Origin: Fimbriimonadaceae bacterium
GTDB lineage: Bacteria > Armatimonadota > Fimbriimonadia > Fimbriimonadales > Fimbriimonadaceae
NCBI GenBank assembly: GCA_022842565.1
Contig: JALHPH010000086.1
Location: 1 to 6,804 of the forward strand
Direction: 5' to 3'
Length of the DNA stretch: 6,804 nt
Shown: in pieces, positions 1-6,665 of the stretch
Layout of the letters: each line of letters opens with the position of its first letter
Numbering within the stretch: position 1 is the first letter of the stretch
Notes under the pieces: model-generated
Databases searched by the model: none
What the model was told of the DNA's origin: nothing
The model's input: the letters and a program-made list of their open reading frames with translations, nothing else
Program-made: the position numbers and the translations under genes

Positions 1-1318
1 CCTTGATGTTGAACGTGAAGCTACCTGGTCCTTGTGCCTCACTTGGAGTCCAAGTGAACACGCCGGTGACCGGGTCGATGGACGCCCCAGCAGGGGCACC
101 GACCAACGAGAAGGTCAGCGTCTGGGCCGGCAGGTCCGTGTCGGTCGCCGATGCGGTGAAGGTGAGGAGCGTCAGCTCATCGACCGTCTGATCAGCTGTT
201 GGCGTCAGGGATGGTGCCACGTTGACCTCGTTCACCGTGATGGTGATGGTCTCGGTATCCGAAGACGTACCGTCAGAGACTTCGAAGGTCACCGAGTAGG
301 TGCCAGGTCCTTGTGCCTCGGTTGGAGTCCAGCTGAAGGTGTTACCCGTGAGGGTTGCACCCAGAGGCAGGCCGGTTGCCGAGTAGGTCAGGGTCTGGGC
401 TGGGTCGTCGGAGTCGCTACCACTGAGGGTGAGCGAGAGATTAACGAGCTCATCGACCGACTGGTCGCCAATGGCAGCCAGGACCGGATCGCTGTTGACC
501 TCGTTCACCGTGATGGTGATGGTCTCGGTATCCGTGGCAGTGCCGTCGGAGACTTCGAAGGTGACCGAGTAGGTGCCGGGGCCTTGTGCCTCGGTTGGGG
601 TCCAGCTGAAGGTGTTTCCGGTGAGGGTTGCACCTGCAGGCAGACCGGTTGCCGAGTAGGTCAGGGTCTGGGCTGGGTCGTCGGAGTCGCTACCGCTGAG
701 GGTGAGCGAGAGATTAACGAGCTCATCAACCGACTGGTCGCCAATGGCAGCCAGGACTGGGTCACTGTTGACCTCGTTTACCGTGACCGTGATGGTCTCG
801 GTGTCGTCGGCGGTGCCGTCGCTCACCTTCACGTCAAAGGTGTAGCTACCGGGGCCTTGGGCCTCGGTAGGAGTCCAGCTAATGACGCCGGTCACACCGT
901 CGATGGTCATGCCAGCCGGTTGCCCGGTCAGCGAGTAGGTCAGCGTTTGGGCTGGGTCATCGCTGTCGTTGGCGTTGGCATCAAGGGTCCATACGGCGAG
1001 TTCGTCGATGGTCTGGTTGCCGATGGCATCGAGGACCGGAGCGACGTTGACCTCGTTCACCGTGATGGTGATGGTCTCGGTGTCGGTACCGCCGTTTCCG
1101 TCGGAGACTTCGAAGGTGACCGAGTAGGTGCCGGGGCCTTGTGCCTCGGTTGGAGTCCAGCTGAAGGTGTTACCGCTAAGGGTTGCTCCTGCGGGTTCAC
1201 CGCTCATGCTGTAGACCGGCGCGCCACCATCGATGTCACTCGAGGTGAGGACGATGGAGAGCGGGCTGAGTTCGTCGACAGTCTGGTTGCCAATGGCCCC
1301 CAGAAGAGGATCGTCGTT
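1..1318 (-). repeat. Five tandem ~91-codon Ig-like repeats
   Basis: The coding repeats, in reading order, lie at 1318-1049 (90 codons), 1048-770 (93), 769-497 (91), 496-224 (91) and 223-1 (incomplete). Each starts N-(V/S/D)-x-P, continues with a (G/A)(N/D)Q(T/S)(V/I)DEL motif, has WTP(T/S)EAQGPG near the middle and ends near TETITITVNEV. Repeats 1, 3 and 4 carry SGNTFSWTP or TGNTFSWTP. Repeats 2 and 5 instead carry VTGV(I/F)(S/T)WTP, so the array has two sequence flavours. The fold is probably a seven-stranded Ig-like sandwich as in He_PIG domains; this assignment is by motif resemblance. Confidence 0.88.
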
Positions 1319-3412
1319 CACCGCCGAGACCACGATGGTCACGGTAGCAGTATTCGATTCGAGTGCGCCGTCGTTCGCCTTATAGGTGAAGCTGGTCGTG
1401 CCGCTGAAGTCCAGCGCAGGAGTGAAGGTGAATCCGCCATTGGCTGCGAGGGAGATGGTGCCCTCTGCAGCAGGCATGGCAGCGACGAGCACAGCAGTGA
1501 GCGGGCTGACTTGGCCATCGTCGGTGTCGTTGCCCAGCACGCCTGGTGCGGCGATAGTGAGCGGCGTATCTTCCGTCGTACTGTAGGTCTCGCCGGTCGC
1601 GACTGGCGCAGTGTTGACCGGCAGGTGCGAAAGCCGAACTCCACGAAACTGTGTTCCAGTTGGCGCAGTGGCCAAGACTGTTAGAGTTGCATTGGACGCT
1701 GCAGCTGAACCTTCATCTACGAGGCGTACAAGGCGATTTCCAGTTTCCGAAGAAACAGCAAAGAGTACTGTTTTTCCATTCGCAGAATCTCGCACCGCTG
1801 TCAGGCCAACGCCATTGGTGTTCGAGCCGCCGAGCGAAATCACATAGGCGAGGGACCACGACGTGCCGTTAAAGGTGAACTTTTGAATGCCGCCGGTTGA
1901 TACGTCAGAGAGAACATAGACGGTCCTGGCATCGGCGACTACGAAATCGCTCGCATTGGCAGGGACTGGATTTGTCCCAGTGGACGCCGCAGTGCCGGTT
2001 GGGAGATTTGGCAGTTGGTTGAGCAAAGTGGATGTTGTAGTCCAAAGCCGATTGTTGAAGATGTTTCCTTTACGCTGGTTGGCCGCAAGCACAGTAGTTG
2101 TGCTCTGATCAAGACCATGGGGCAGTAACGCTGCGTACCCATTTCCAATCAGATAGTGCGCGGTACCGTCAAAAGAGGCCACGCCACGGCTGTCACCTGC
2201 GATGCCAGCTGAAGCCGAGGTGGCATAGGAAACGGTCGCATTCGAGGCAATTCGCGCGACAGAACGGCTCACCGTTCCAGGGATGGTTGTCCCGCTGGCA
2301 ACATTTGATCCCGAAACCAGCAGGAACCGCCCGTCTAATGACCGGTTAACTTGGCCCTGCAAGTTTGACGCTCCGTTGTTAGTAACGCGTGGTGAAACTG
2401 TGGATTCAAGCGCTAATGTAGAAAGCGGTGAGGCTTGATTCGTAGTGCCTGATGAGTACTCCAAGACCCGCATAGCCTGTGCGTTTGAGGACGTCGATTC
2501 GATGCGGCTTACGGCAACACGCCCGTTATCCAAGCCGTGTGCGAAGAAGTACTGCGTTCCCGGAGAACTGTTAAAGTCGATTCGAGGCATGTTGCCCGTA
2601 CCGCGGGGTTCGCCGAAGTTGCCAATGGGTGTAGTATTCGCACCCACATCCGGCAGAAACTGGTTCGAGAGGAATGAACCGTCCGCGTTCGTAATGAAGG
2701 CAAACACCTTTACGGGGCCGCCGCCCGTAATGCCCAATGCCGAAGCACTAACAGACAGTTCGATGCCCGTGCCCACTTCGTCGGGGATCTGATTGTTCGA
2801 TGGAGTCATCGTCCCCGTTACGCCGGTCGTGCTGCTGTTGTTGATCGTGCATTCTGCCTGCAAGAGGAGATTCGAGCCACCCGTGAGCGTGCCTGAACCG
2901 AAGCTGGACTGGCCAATGAAGACTCCGGTGCCTCCCGAGGACGTGGGAAGCGAGGAGAAGTCAAGGAATACAGTGCTCGTGTTCGCGTTGATGCTGAACG
3001 CGTAGTCAGGATCAAAACCGGTGTCGAACCTCAGGCCATTTTCGCCGCCGCTATCTCCCATGCGAAGCAGGCTGGCAAATGCTGTGTTATCGCCTCGGAG
3101 GCGATTTTGTCCGCCCGCAATCGAGTCGACGAAAATCCAAAGGCGGTTGTTGTTCGTTTCCAGGTTGCCGGAAAAGAACAGCCGGAGGCGTCCACCCGAG
3201 ATCGTTCCGTAACCTGCCACGAGTTCGGAGCCATTCGCTGTGCTGATACTCCCAAGGTTACTGCTCCCAAATCCCGTCTGAACCGTCTGCCAGACCTTGG
3301 GGAAACCGTACGAAGCGTCACGCGTCCCATCAACAGTTTGGGCGAATCCGAATGAAGCTGGGGCAAGCGCTAGCGCAGTAAGGCCCCTTCTAAGCCATGT
3401 GTTTGGCGTCAT
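1..3412 (-). CDS. Secreted modular surface protein with Ig-like repeats, 3' end beyond window
   Basis: A continuous minus-strand frame opens at ATG 3412-3410 and gives 1137 codons without a stop, so the C-terminus lies beyond the left edge. Residues 1-25 are a signal peptide (RR at 8-9, then LTALALAPASFGFA, likely cleavage before Q25 or T26). Residues ~27-290 form a beta-rich secreted module (VDGTRDASYG, QTVQTGFG, NNNRLWIFVDS, later GTQYFF) that I recall from many planctomycete- and armatimonad-type secreted proteins. Residues ~293-597 look like a beta-propeller (SLDGRFLLVSG, GGIQKFTFNGTSW, FRGVRL). Residues 600-698 match tandem-95/cadherin-like Ig domains (EDTPLTI, GVLGNDTDD, FTYKANDG). Residues 699-1137 are five putative Ig (He_PIG-like) repeats, the last cut by the edge. 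A surface-exposed adhesive or structural role is inferred; no enzymatic motif was seen. A C-terminal anchor or sorting signal, if present, is outside the window. The repeats favour ACC for threonine, unlike the N-terminal half. Confidence 0.9.
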   Translation of the reverse strand, partial: MTPNTWLRRGLTALALAPASFGFAQTVDGTRDASYGFPKVWQTVQTGFGSSNLGSISTANGSELVAGYGTISGGRLRLFFSGNLETNNNRLWIFVDSIAGGQNRLRGDNTAFASLLRMGDSGGENGLRFDTGFDPDYAFSINANTSTVFLDFSSLPTSSGGTGVFIGQSSFGSGTLTGGSNLLLQAECTINNSSTTGVTGTMTPSNNQIPDEVGTGIELSVSASALGITGGGPVKVFAFITNADGSFLSNQFLPDVGANTTPIGNFGEPRGTGNMPRIDFNSSPGTQYFFAHGLDNGRVAVSRIESTSSNAQAMRVLEYSSGTTNQASPLSTLALESTVSPRVTNNGASNLQGQVNRSLDGRFLLVSGSNVASGTTIPGTVSRSVARIASNATVSYATSASAGIAGDSRGVASFDGTAHYLIGNGYAALLPHGLDQSTTTVLAANQRKGNIFNNRLWTTTSTLLNQLPNLPTGTAASTGTNPVPANASDFVVADARTVYVLSDVSTGGIQKFTFNGTSWSLAYVISLGGSNTNGVGLTAVRDSANGKTVLFAVSSETGNRLVRLVDEGSAAASNATLTVLATAPTGTQFRGVRLSHLPVNTAPVATGETYSTTEDTPLTIAAPGVLGNDTDDGQVSPLTAVLVAAMPAAEGTISLAANGGFTFTPALDFSGTTSFTYKANDGALESNTATVTIVVSAVNDDPLLGAIGNQTVDELSPLSIVLTSSDIDGGAPVYSMSGEPAGATLSGNTFSWTPTEAQGPGTYSVTFEVSDGNGGTDTETITITVNEVNVAPVLDAIGNQTIDELAVWTLDANANDSDDPAQTLTYSLTGQPAGMTIDGVTGVISWTPTEAQGPGSYTFDVKVSDGTADDTETITVTVNEVNSDPVLAAIGDQSVDELVNLSLTLSGSDSDDPAQTLTYSATGLPAGATLTGNTFSWTPTEAQGPGTYSVTFEVSDGTATDTETITITVNEVNSDPVLAAIGDQSVDELVNLSLTLSGSDSDDPAQTLTYSATGLPLGATLTGNTFSWTPTEAQGPGTYSVTFEVSDGTSSDTETITITVNEVNVAPSLTPTADQTVDELTLLTFTASATDTDLPAQTLTFSLVGAPAGASIDPVTGVFTWTPSEAQGPGSFTFNIK
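224..769 (-). repeat. Near-identical direct duplication of 273 bp (repeats 3 and 4)
   Basis: Units 497-769 and 224-496 are exactly adjacent and the same length. Aligned by eye they differ at about 21 of 273 bases and at only 3 of 91 residues (A926 versus L1017, and A959-T960 versus S1050-S1051). Most nucleotide differences are therefore silent. They are much closer to each other than to the other repeats, which points to a recent duplication or to gene conversion with the protein sequence held constant. Confidence 0.85.
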
Positions 3413-3421
3413 TGATTTGTG

Positions 3422-3427
3422 TCCTCT
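3422..3427 (-). promoter_or_regulatory. Ribosome binding site of the large surface-protein gene
   Basis: The minus strand reads AGAGGA here, nine bases before the ATG at 3412-3410. It supports this ATG, which is also directly followed by a well-formed signal peptide. Confidence 0.55.
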
Positions 3428-3472
3428 TCCTAAAAATGCCAACTGGCGTCCATACTTACCAGTCGAACTGAC

Positions 3473-3502
3473 GAGGGTAGCCCAACTTAGGCCTAGACCC
3501 TC
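3473..3502 (-). other. Hairpin in the leader of the large surface-protein gene
   Basis: GAGGG (3473-3477) pairs with CCCTC (3498-3502). Inside it TA (3478-3479) pairs with TA (3494-3495) and GCC (3480-3482) pairs with GGC (3490-3492), with bulges of two and one bases and a seven-base loop. An eight-base palindrome, TAGGCCTA (3488-3495), lies in the same element. From the promoter proposed at 3514-3543 this would form near the 5' end of the mRNA, where it could stabilise or regulate it. The function is inferred. Confidence 0.35.
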
Positions 3503-3513
3503 TTCCAAGCGCC

Positions 3514-3543
3514 ACGATACTTGATGCTCGGATGGGATGTCAA
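3514..3543 (-). promoter_or_regulatory. Candidate sigma70-type promoter for the large surface-protein gene
   Basis: On the minus strand a perfect TTGACA (3543-3538) is followed after 18 bases by TATCGT (3519-3514), four of six matches to TATAAT. Transcription would start near 3507 and leave a leader of roughly 95 bases. The -35 match is strong and the -10 moderate. No operator could be identified. Confidence 0.4.
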
Positions 3544-3549
3544 TGCAAT
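3521..3549 (+). promoter_or_regulatory. Weak candidate promoter for the fcl-glycosidase operon
   Basis: TTGATG (3521-3526) and TGCAAT (3544-3549) are 17 bases apart and each matches four of six consensus positions. They overlap the opposite-strand promoter candidate, so the two would exclude each other if both are real. A weaker alternative is TTGTAC (3585-3590) with TGTAAG (3608-3613), also 17 bases apart. Confidence 0.2.
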
Positions 3550-3627
3550 GTGGAAAACTAGCAAAAATGGCGGGAACTCCGGACTTGTACTCGCTGCGGG
3601 AATGGTTTGTAAGGGAATTAACCAAAT

Positions 3628-3632
3628 GGTGA
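3628..3632 (+). promoter_or_regulatory. Ribosome binding site deciding the GTG start of fcl
   Basis: GGTGA matches the 3' part of the full Shine-Dalgarno sequence AGGAGGTGA and stands four bases before GTG 3637. Upstream the frame has no ATG before the in-frame stop TAA at 3619-3621, so GTG 3637 is the best start. Confidence 0.5.
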
Positions 3633-3636
3633 AATT

Positions 3637-4569
3637 GTGAGTTCTAAGGTGTTCTTGGCGGGACATAGGGGTTTGGTTGGTTCGGCGTTGCTCAAAGCCT
3701 TGGCAGCGAAGGGCGAGTACCAGGTGCTGACTCGGACCCGCCAAGAGCTTGACCTGACAGATGAGACCACGGTCGGGTGCTTTCTGCAGAACGAACGACC
3801 GGATTGGGTGATTTTGGCGGCGGCTAAGGTCGGCGGCATCATGGCCAACAAGAGCCATCCCGCCGACTTCATCGCGACCAACTTGGCCATCCAACAAAGC
3901 GCGATCATGGGGGCCTTTCGGGCGGGGGTCCCGAATTTTGCTTTCCTGAGTTCGAGCTGCGTCTACCCAAAAATCACGCCGCAACCGATCCCTGAAACAG
4001 CGCTTTTGACGGGCTCCTTGGAACCCACCAATTCGGCCTACGCCATCGCGAAGTTGGCAGGAATGGAGCTTTGCAACGCGCTCAGCATCCAGCATGGCGT
4101 CAACTATTTTTCGGTCGTGCCGCCCAATGTTTACGGTCCACGCGATAATTTCGACCCGCAGGGTTCACATGTCCTCGCCTCGCTCATGCGGAAGTTCCAT
4201 GAGGCGCTGCCCGACGGCCCGGTGGAATGCTGGGGCACGGGGACACCGCGCCGCGAGTTCCTGCCCAGCGACCTACTGGCCAGCGGCATCCTGCACCTGA
4301 TGAGCTTGCCCAGAGTTTCGGGGCATGTCAATGTGGGCACCGGTCGCTCGATAACGATTCGTGAACTGGCCGAAACGATGCAGCGTATCACCGGTCATCG
4401 GGGCGAGATCATTTGGAACACTGATTTCCCGGACGGATTCCCCGAAAAGACGATGGACGTCTTGCGGATGACAGAACTTGGCTGGCGCGCGGAATTTGAT
4501 TTTGAGACCTCGCTGAGGGAGGCCTATGGTTGGTTCTGCGAGCATCGGGCGGGTGCCCGAACTTCATGA
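3637..4569 (+). CDS. fcl: GDP-L-fucose synthase
   Basis: This 310-residue cytoplasmic protein belongs to the extended short-chain dehydrogenase family. It is expected to epimerise and reduce GDP-4-keto-6-deoxy-mannose to GDP-L-fucose with NADPH, the last step of activated fucose synthesis for surface glycans. The nucleotide-binding motif is AGHRGLVGSAL (residues 8-18). The hallmark LSSSCVYP (104-111) carries the catalytic Ser106 and Cys108. PTNSAYAIAKLAGME (130-144) carries Tyr135 and Lys139, and GSHV supplies His178. These match E. coli S107, C109, Y136, K140 and H179 with a shift of one. VYGPRDNF (165-172) and GTGTPRREFL (200-209) are also family hallmarks. Length is normal (E. coli about 321). 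The start is GTG, supported by GGTGA upstream. The partner GDP-mannose 4,6-dehydratase (gmd) is not in the window. The stop overlaps the start of the downstream glycosidase, implying co-expression. Confidence 0.95.
   Translation: MSSKVFLAGHRGLVGSALLKALAAKGEYQVLTRTRQELDLTDETTVGCFLQNERPDWVILAAAKVGGIMANKSHPADFIATNLAIQQSAIMGAFRAGVPNFAFLSSSCVYPKITPQPIPETALLTGSLEPTNSAYAIAKLAGMELCNALSIQHGVNYFSVVPPNVYGPRDNFDPQGSHVLASLMRKFHEALPDGPVECWGTGTPRREFLPSDLLASGILHLMSLPRVSGHVNVGTGRSITIRELAETMQRITGHRGEIIWNTDFPDGFPEKTMDVLRMTELGWRAEFDFETSLREAYGWFCEHRAGARTS
4517..4522 (+). promoter_or_regulatory. GGGAGG, possible ribosome site for an alternative TTG start
   Basis: GGGAGG lies within the end of fcl, seven bases before TTG 4530, which is in frame with the glycosidase. 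It is a stronger Shine-Dalgarno match than anything directly ahead of ATG 4566. It also encodes part of a natural fcl C-terminus (LREAYGWF), so it could be coincidental. Confidence 0.3.
4545..4560 (+). other. Hairpin just before the glycosidase start
   Basis: TCGGGC (4545-4550) and GCCCGA (4555-4560) form a perfect six-base stem with loop GGGT, ending five bases before ATG 4566. The only Shine-Dalgarno-like bases at normal distance, GGTG (4552-4555), sit in the loop. Ribosomes finishing fcl would open it, which fits translational coupling. The role is inferred. Confidence 0.4.
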
Positions 4570-6665
4570 TGCCCGCGCTTTTGGCTTCTGCGATGGCGGG
4601 TTCGGTAGCCGCGCCGCTTAGCTGGAGCTCCTACGAATACCAGTATCGAGTCGACGGGATGATTCCGGAATCGGTATGGAGCGCGAACATTGATTGGGTT
4701 GAAAAGAACTTAAAACCCTACGGCTACCGAATGATCGCCATCGATGGCTGGGGCGATGAGGTTTATGACGCTCATGGCTACCGGACCTCGCACTCGTCAC
4801 AGTGGAAGCATGACTATGCCTGGTGGGCGCGGAACCTGAGATCCCGCGGAATGGAGCTTGGGATGTACAACAACCCGCTCTGGCTTATCGCGCGCGCCAC
4901 GGAAGAAGGGCGACTGGTTGAGGGCACGCAACTCCCACTGAGCGGATTGCGTGATGGCAATAAGGTGGGGGTTTTCAATTGGGTGGATGTTCAGAAACCG
5001 GGCGCGGAGGCCTACGTTCGCGGTTACGTGCGTCATTACGCTGCCATGGGAATCCGCTACCTGCGCGTCGATTTTCTCTCTTGGTTCGAAAATGGTCGCG
5101 ACCGATACATGAATGAGCCTGTTGGGCGAACCGACCGTCCGCGAAGGGATTACGAAACCGCTTTACGATGGATGTTTGAGGAATGCGAGTCGCACGGCAT
5201 GGTTCTCAGCTTGGTGATGCCGCATCTTTTTGAGGAGGGGATTCTAGAGCGCCGCTTTGGGCATATGATCCGCATCAACGAGGACGCGAGCGAGGGGGGC
5301 TGGGAAAAGTGGAGCGGGGCGCGGCGCGGGGTGAGGTTGCCGGGCTGGTCGCCGTATGCCAATGCCGTCGATGGCCTCATTTACTGGTCGCAGTACGCTC
5401 GGCCCGGGCGGTTCTTTGTCGATCCCGATTTTATCCGGCTGAACTCGTTTGGGACCGATGACGAACGGCGCAGCGTGATCGGGCTATGCGTGATGGCGGG
5501 TGCGCCGATCGCCGTGGCCGACCAACTGACGACGATCGGGCACTCGCTCCAGTTCTATCAGAATCGGCCGCTTATGGAGTTGCACCGTTCCGGCTTCATG
5601 GGCCGGCCACTGTCGCACGATCCCACTAATCCGCTCAGCCTGATCTGGGCAGGCACGGCTGCGAATGGAGACCGAGTCGTCGGGCTCTTTAATCGGGAAG
5701 ATGTTGCGTCGGCAGTGAAGTTGGATTTGGCCAAGGTCGGGGTGCCGAAGGAGTGGCATGCACGAGACCTTTGGGAGCATCGCGGCTTGGGTGTTCTGAG
5801 GGAGCTCACGGTGAGCTTGCCAGCGCGGGGGTGTCGCCTCTTGCGCTTCTCTCCCAAGGAATTTAACCAAACGGATGGTCCGACGTTCTCGGTCGCGAAT
5901 GGGGTGCATTTGAACCTAATTCGGGTTGAGATTCGCGCGCCTCAAGGAGCGGAGATTTTCTTTACGACGGATGGCACCGCTCCGGGTGCGCGGTCCGAGC
6001 GGTATGTCGCTCCGATCATGGTGAAAGACCGGGCGCGGATTCGGACCGTGGCCAAGCTTCCTGGGCAGCGAATCTCCGAGGATAGGGAAGTTTCCTTAGA
6101 GGTGCGCGCAGCAAGTAAGTTGCCCGAAGGGTGGTCGTCGAGCGCGGTGGGCGATGCCGGCCGCTTCGCAGCGTCGTTTTCGGGCGGTCGGTGGGCCCTG
6201 ACGACGCGCGGAAAAGATATCGAAGGCACAGGCGATTCCTTTGGGTTTATTCACCAACTGGTTAAGGGCAATTTCGAAATCCAGGTCCGGGTGGATTCCG
6301 TGTCACCGACCTTCGATTGGGCGAAAGCGGGACTCATGGCGCGCGCCTCGCTTGAACCAGGTTCACCGAACGTCTTGATCGGTATCACGGCAGGCAAAGG
6401 GATCGTGCTGCAAAACCGCAAAGAACTCGGAGGTACGACTGCCGGGCAGTCGGTTCTTCGCGTCCTTCCGCCCTATTGGCTACGCCTCCAACGAACTGGG
6501 GACGAAGTCATCGCCAGTATTTCACCAAATGGTCAGAAATGGCAGGAGGCCGGGCGGCACACCCTCCCCGGCCCCCTACAAGTCGGCCTCGCGCACAGTT
6601 CCCACCAACCACAAGCCTACGGCACCGTTCACCTAAGCCATTTCAACCTAGAAGGTGGTGTTTAG
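4566..6665 (+). CDS. Secreted GH27-like (alpha-galactosidase family) glycoside hydrolase, three modules
   Basis: The protein has 699 residues from ATG 4566, whose ATGA overlaps the fcl stop. An alternative TTG 4530 with GGGAGG seven bases upstream would add 12 residues including Arg4 and give a better signal-peptide n-region. A short signal peptide (hydrophobic ~3-16, AA before Pro17) leads straight into a clan GH-D TIM barrel (~17-350): PLSWSSYEY in place of the usual PxGWNSW, YLRVDFLSW with Asp169 as likely nucleophile, RINEDASEGGW with Asp240 as likely acid/base, and VDPDF plus GAPIAVADQL late in the barrel. Residues ~355-430 are a C-terminal beta-sandwich. Residues ~440-515 resemble the chitobiase/hexosaminidase C-terminal domain (EIFFTTDGTAP, RIRTVAK). 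Residues ~520-696 resemble DUF1349/concanavalin-like domains (EGWSSSAVG, WAKAGLMARASLEPGS, PPYWLRLQRTG). It probably removes alpha-galactose or a related sugar outside the cytoplasm. Exact specificity (alpha-galactose, beta-L-arabinopyranose or isomaltodextran-type) cannot be read from sequence. Confidence 0.88.
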   Translation: MMPALLASAMAGSVAAPLSWSSYEYQYRVDGMIPESVWSANIDWVEKNLKPYGYRMIAIDGWGDEVYDAHGYRTSHSSQWKHDYAWWARNLRSRGMELGMYNNPLWLIARATEEGRLVEGTQLPLSGLRDGNKVGVFNWVDVQKPGAEAYVRGYVRHYAAMGIRYLRVDFLSWFENGRDRYMNEPVGRTDRPRRDYETALRWMFEECESHGMVLSLVMPHLFEEGILERRFGHMIRINEDASEGGWEKWSGARRGVRLPGWSPYANAVDGLIYWSQYARPGRFFVDPDFIRLNSFGTDDERRSVIGLCVMAGAPIAVADQLTTIGHSLQFYQNRPLMELHRSGFMGRPLSHDPTNPLSLIWAGTAANGDRVVGLFNREDVASAVKLDLAKVGVPKEWHARDLWEHRGLGVLRELTVSLPARGCRLLRFSPKEFNQTDGPTFSVANGVHLNLIRVEIRAPQGAEIFFTTDGTAPGARSERYVAPIMVKDRARIRTVAKLPGQRISEDREVSLEVRAASKLPEGWSSSAVGDAGRFAASFSGGRWALTTRGKDIEGTGDSFGFIHQLVKGNFEIQVRVDSVSPTFDWAKAGLMARASLEPGSPNVLIGITAGKGIVLQNRKELGGTTAGQSVLRVLPPYWLRLQRTGDEVIASISPNGQKWQEAGRHTLPGPLQVGLAHSSHQPQAYGTVHLSHFNLEGGV

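Noticed and set aside
224..769. Regular repeats considered as a CRISPR array or mobile element
   Set aside because: The units are 273 bases, fully coding, without spacers, terminal inverted repeats or transposase.
32..1684. 550-codon plus-strand open frame with repeated 'VDLVHRDGDGLG' motifs
   Set aside because: It is exactly antisense to the Ig-like repeats, and its periodicity follows from theirs. The minus-strand product has recognisable domains, a signal peptide and no stop over 1137 codons; the plus-strand one resembles nothing known.
3338..3412. Arg-Arg in the signal peptide considered as a twin-arginine export signal
   Set aside because: The context WLRRGLT lacks the usual S/T-R-R-x-F-L-K pattern, so an ordinary Sec signal is more likely.
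3626..3640. Four-codon upstream frame (ATGGTGAAATTGTGA) whose stop overlaps the fcl GTG
   Set aside because: The overlap is neat, but four codons are easily produced by chance and nothing indicates attenuation. GGTGA is better explained as the fcl ribosome site.
3493..4095. 200-codon minus-strand open frame across the fcl 5' half and intergenic region
   Set aside because: It is antisense to strongly conserved fcl motifs and its translation is composition-like without domains.
4526..4621. Small plus-strand frame from ATG 4526, right after GGGAGG
   Set aside because: About 31 codons out of frame with both neighbours, with no recognisable features and a distance of only three bases from the ribosome-site-like bases. 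Probably accidental.
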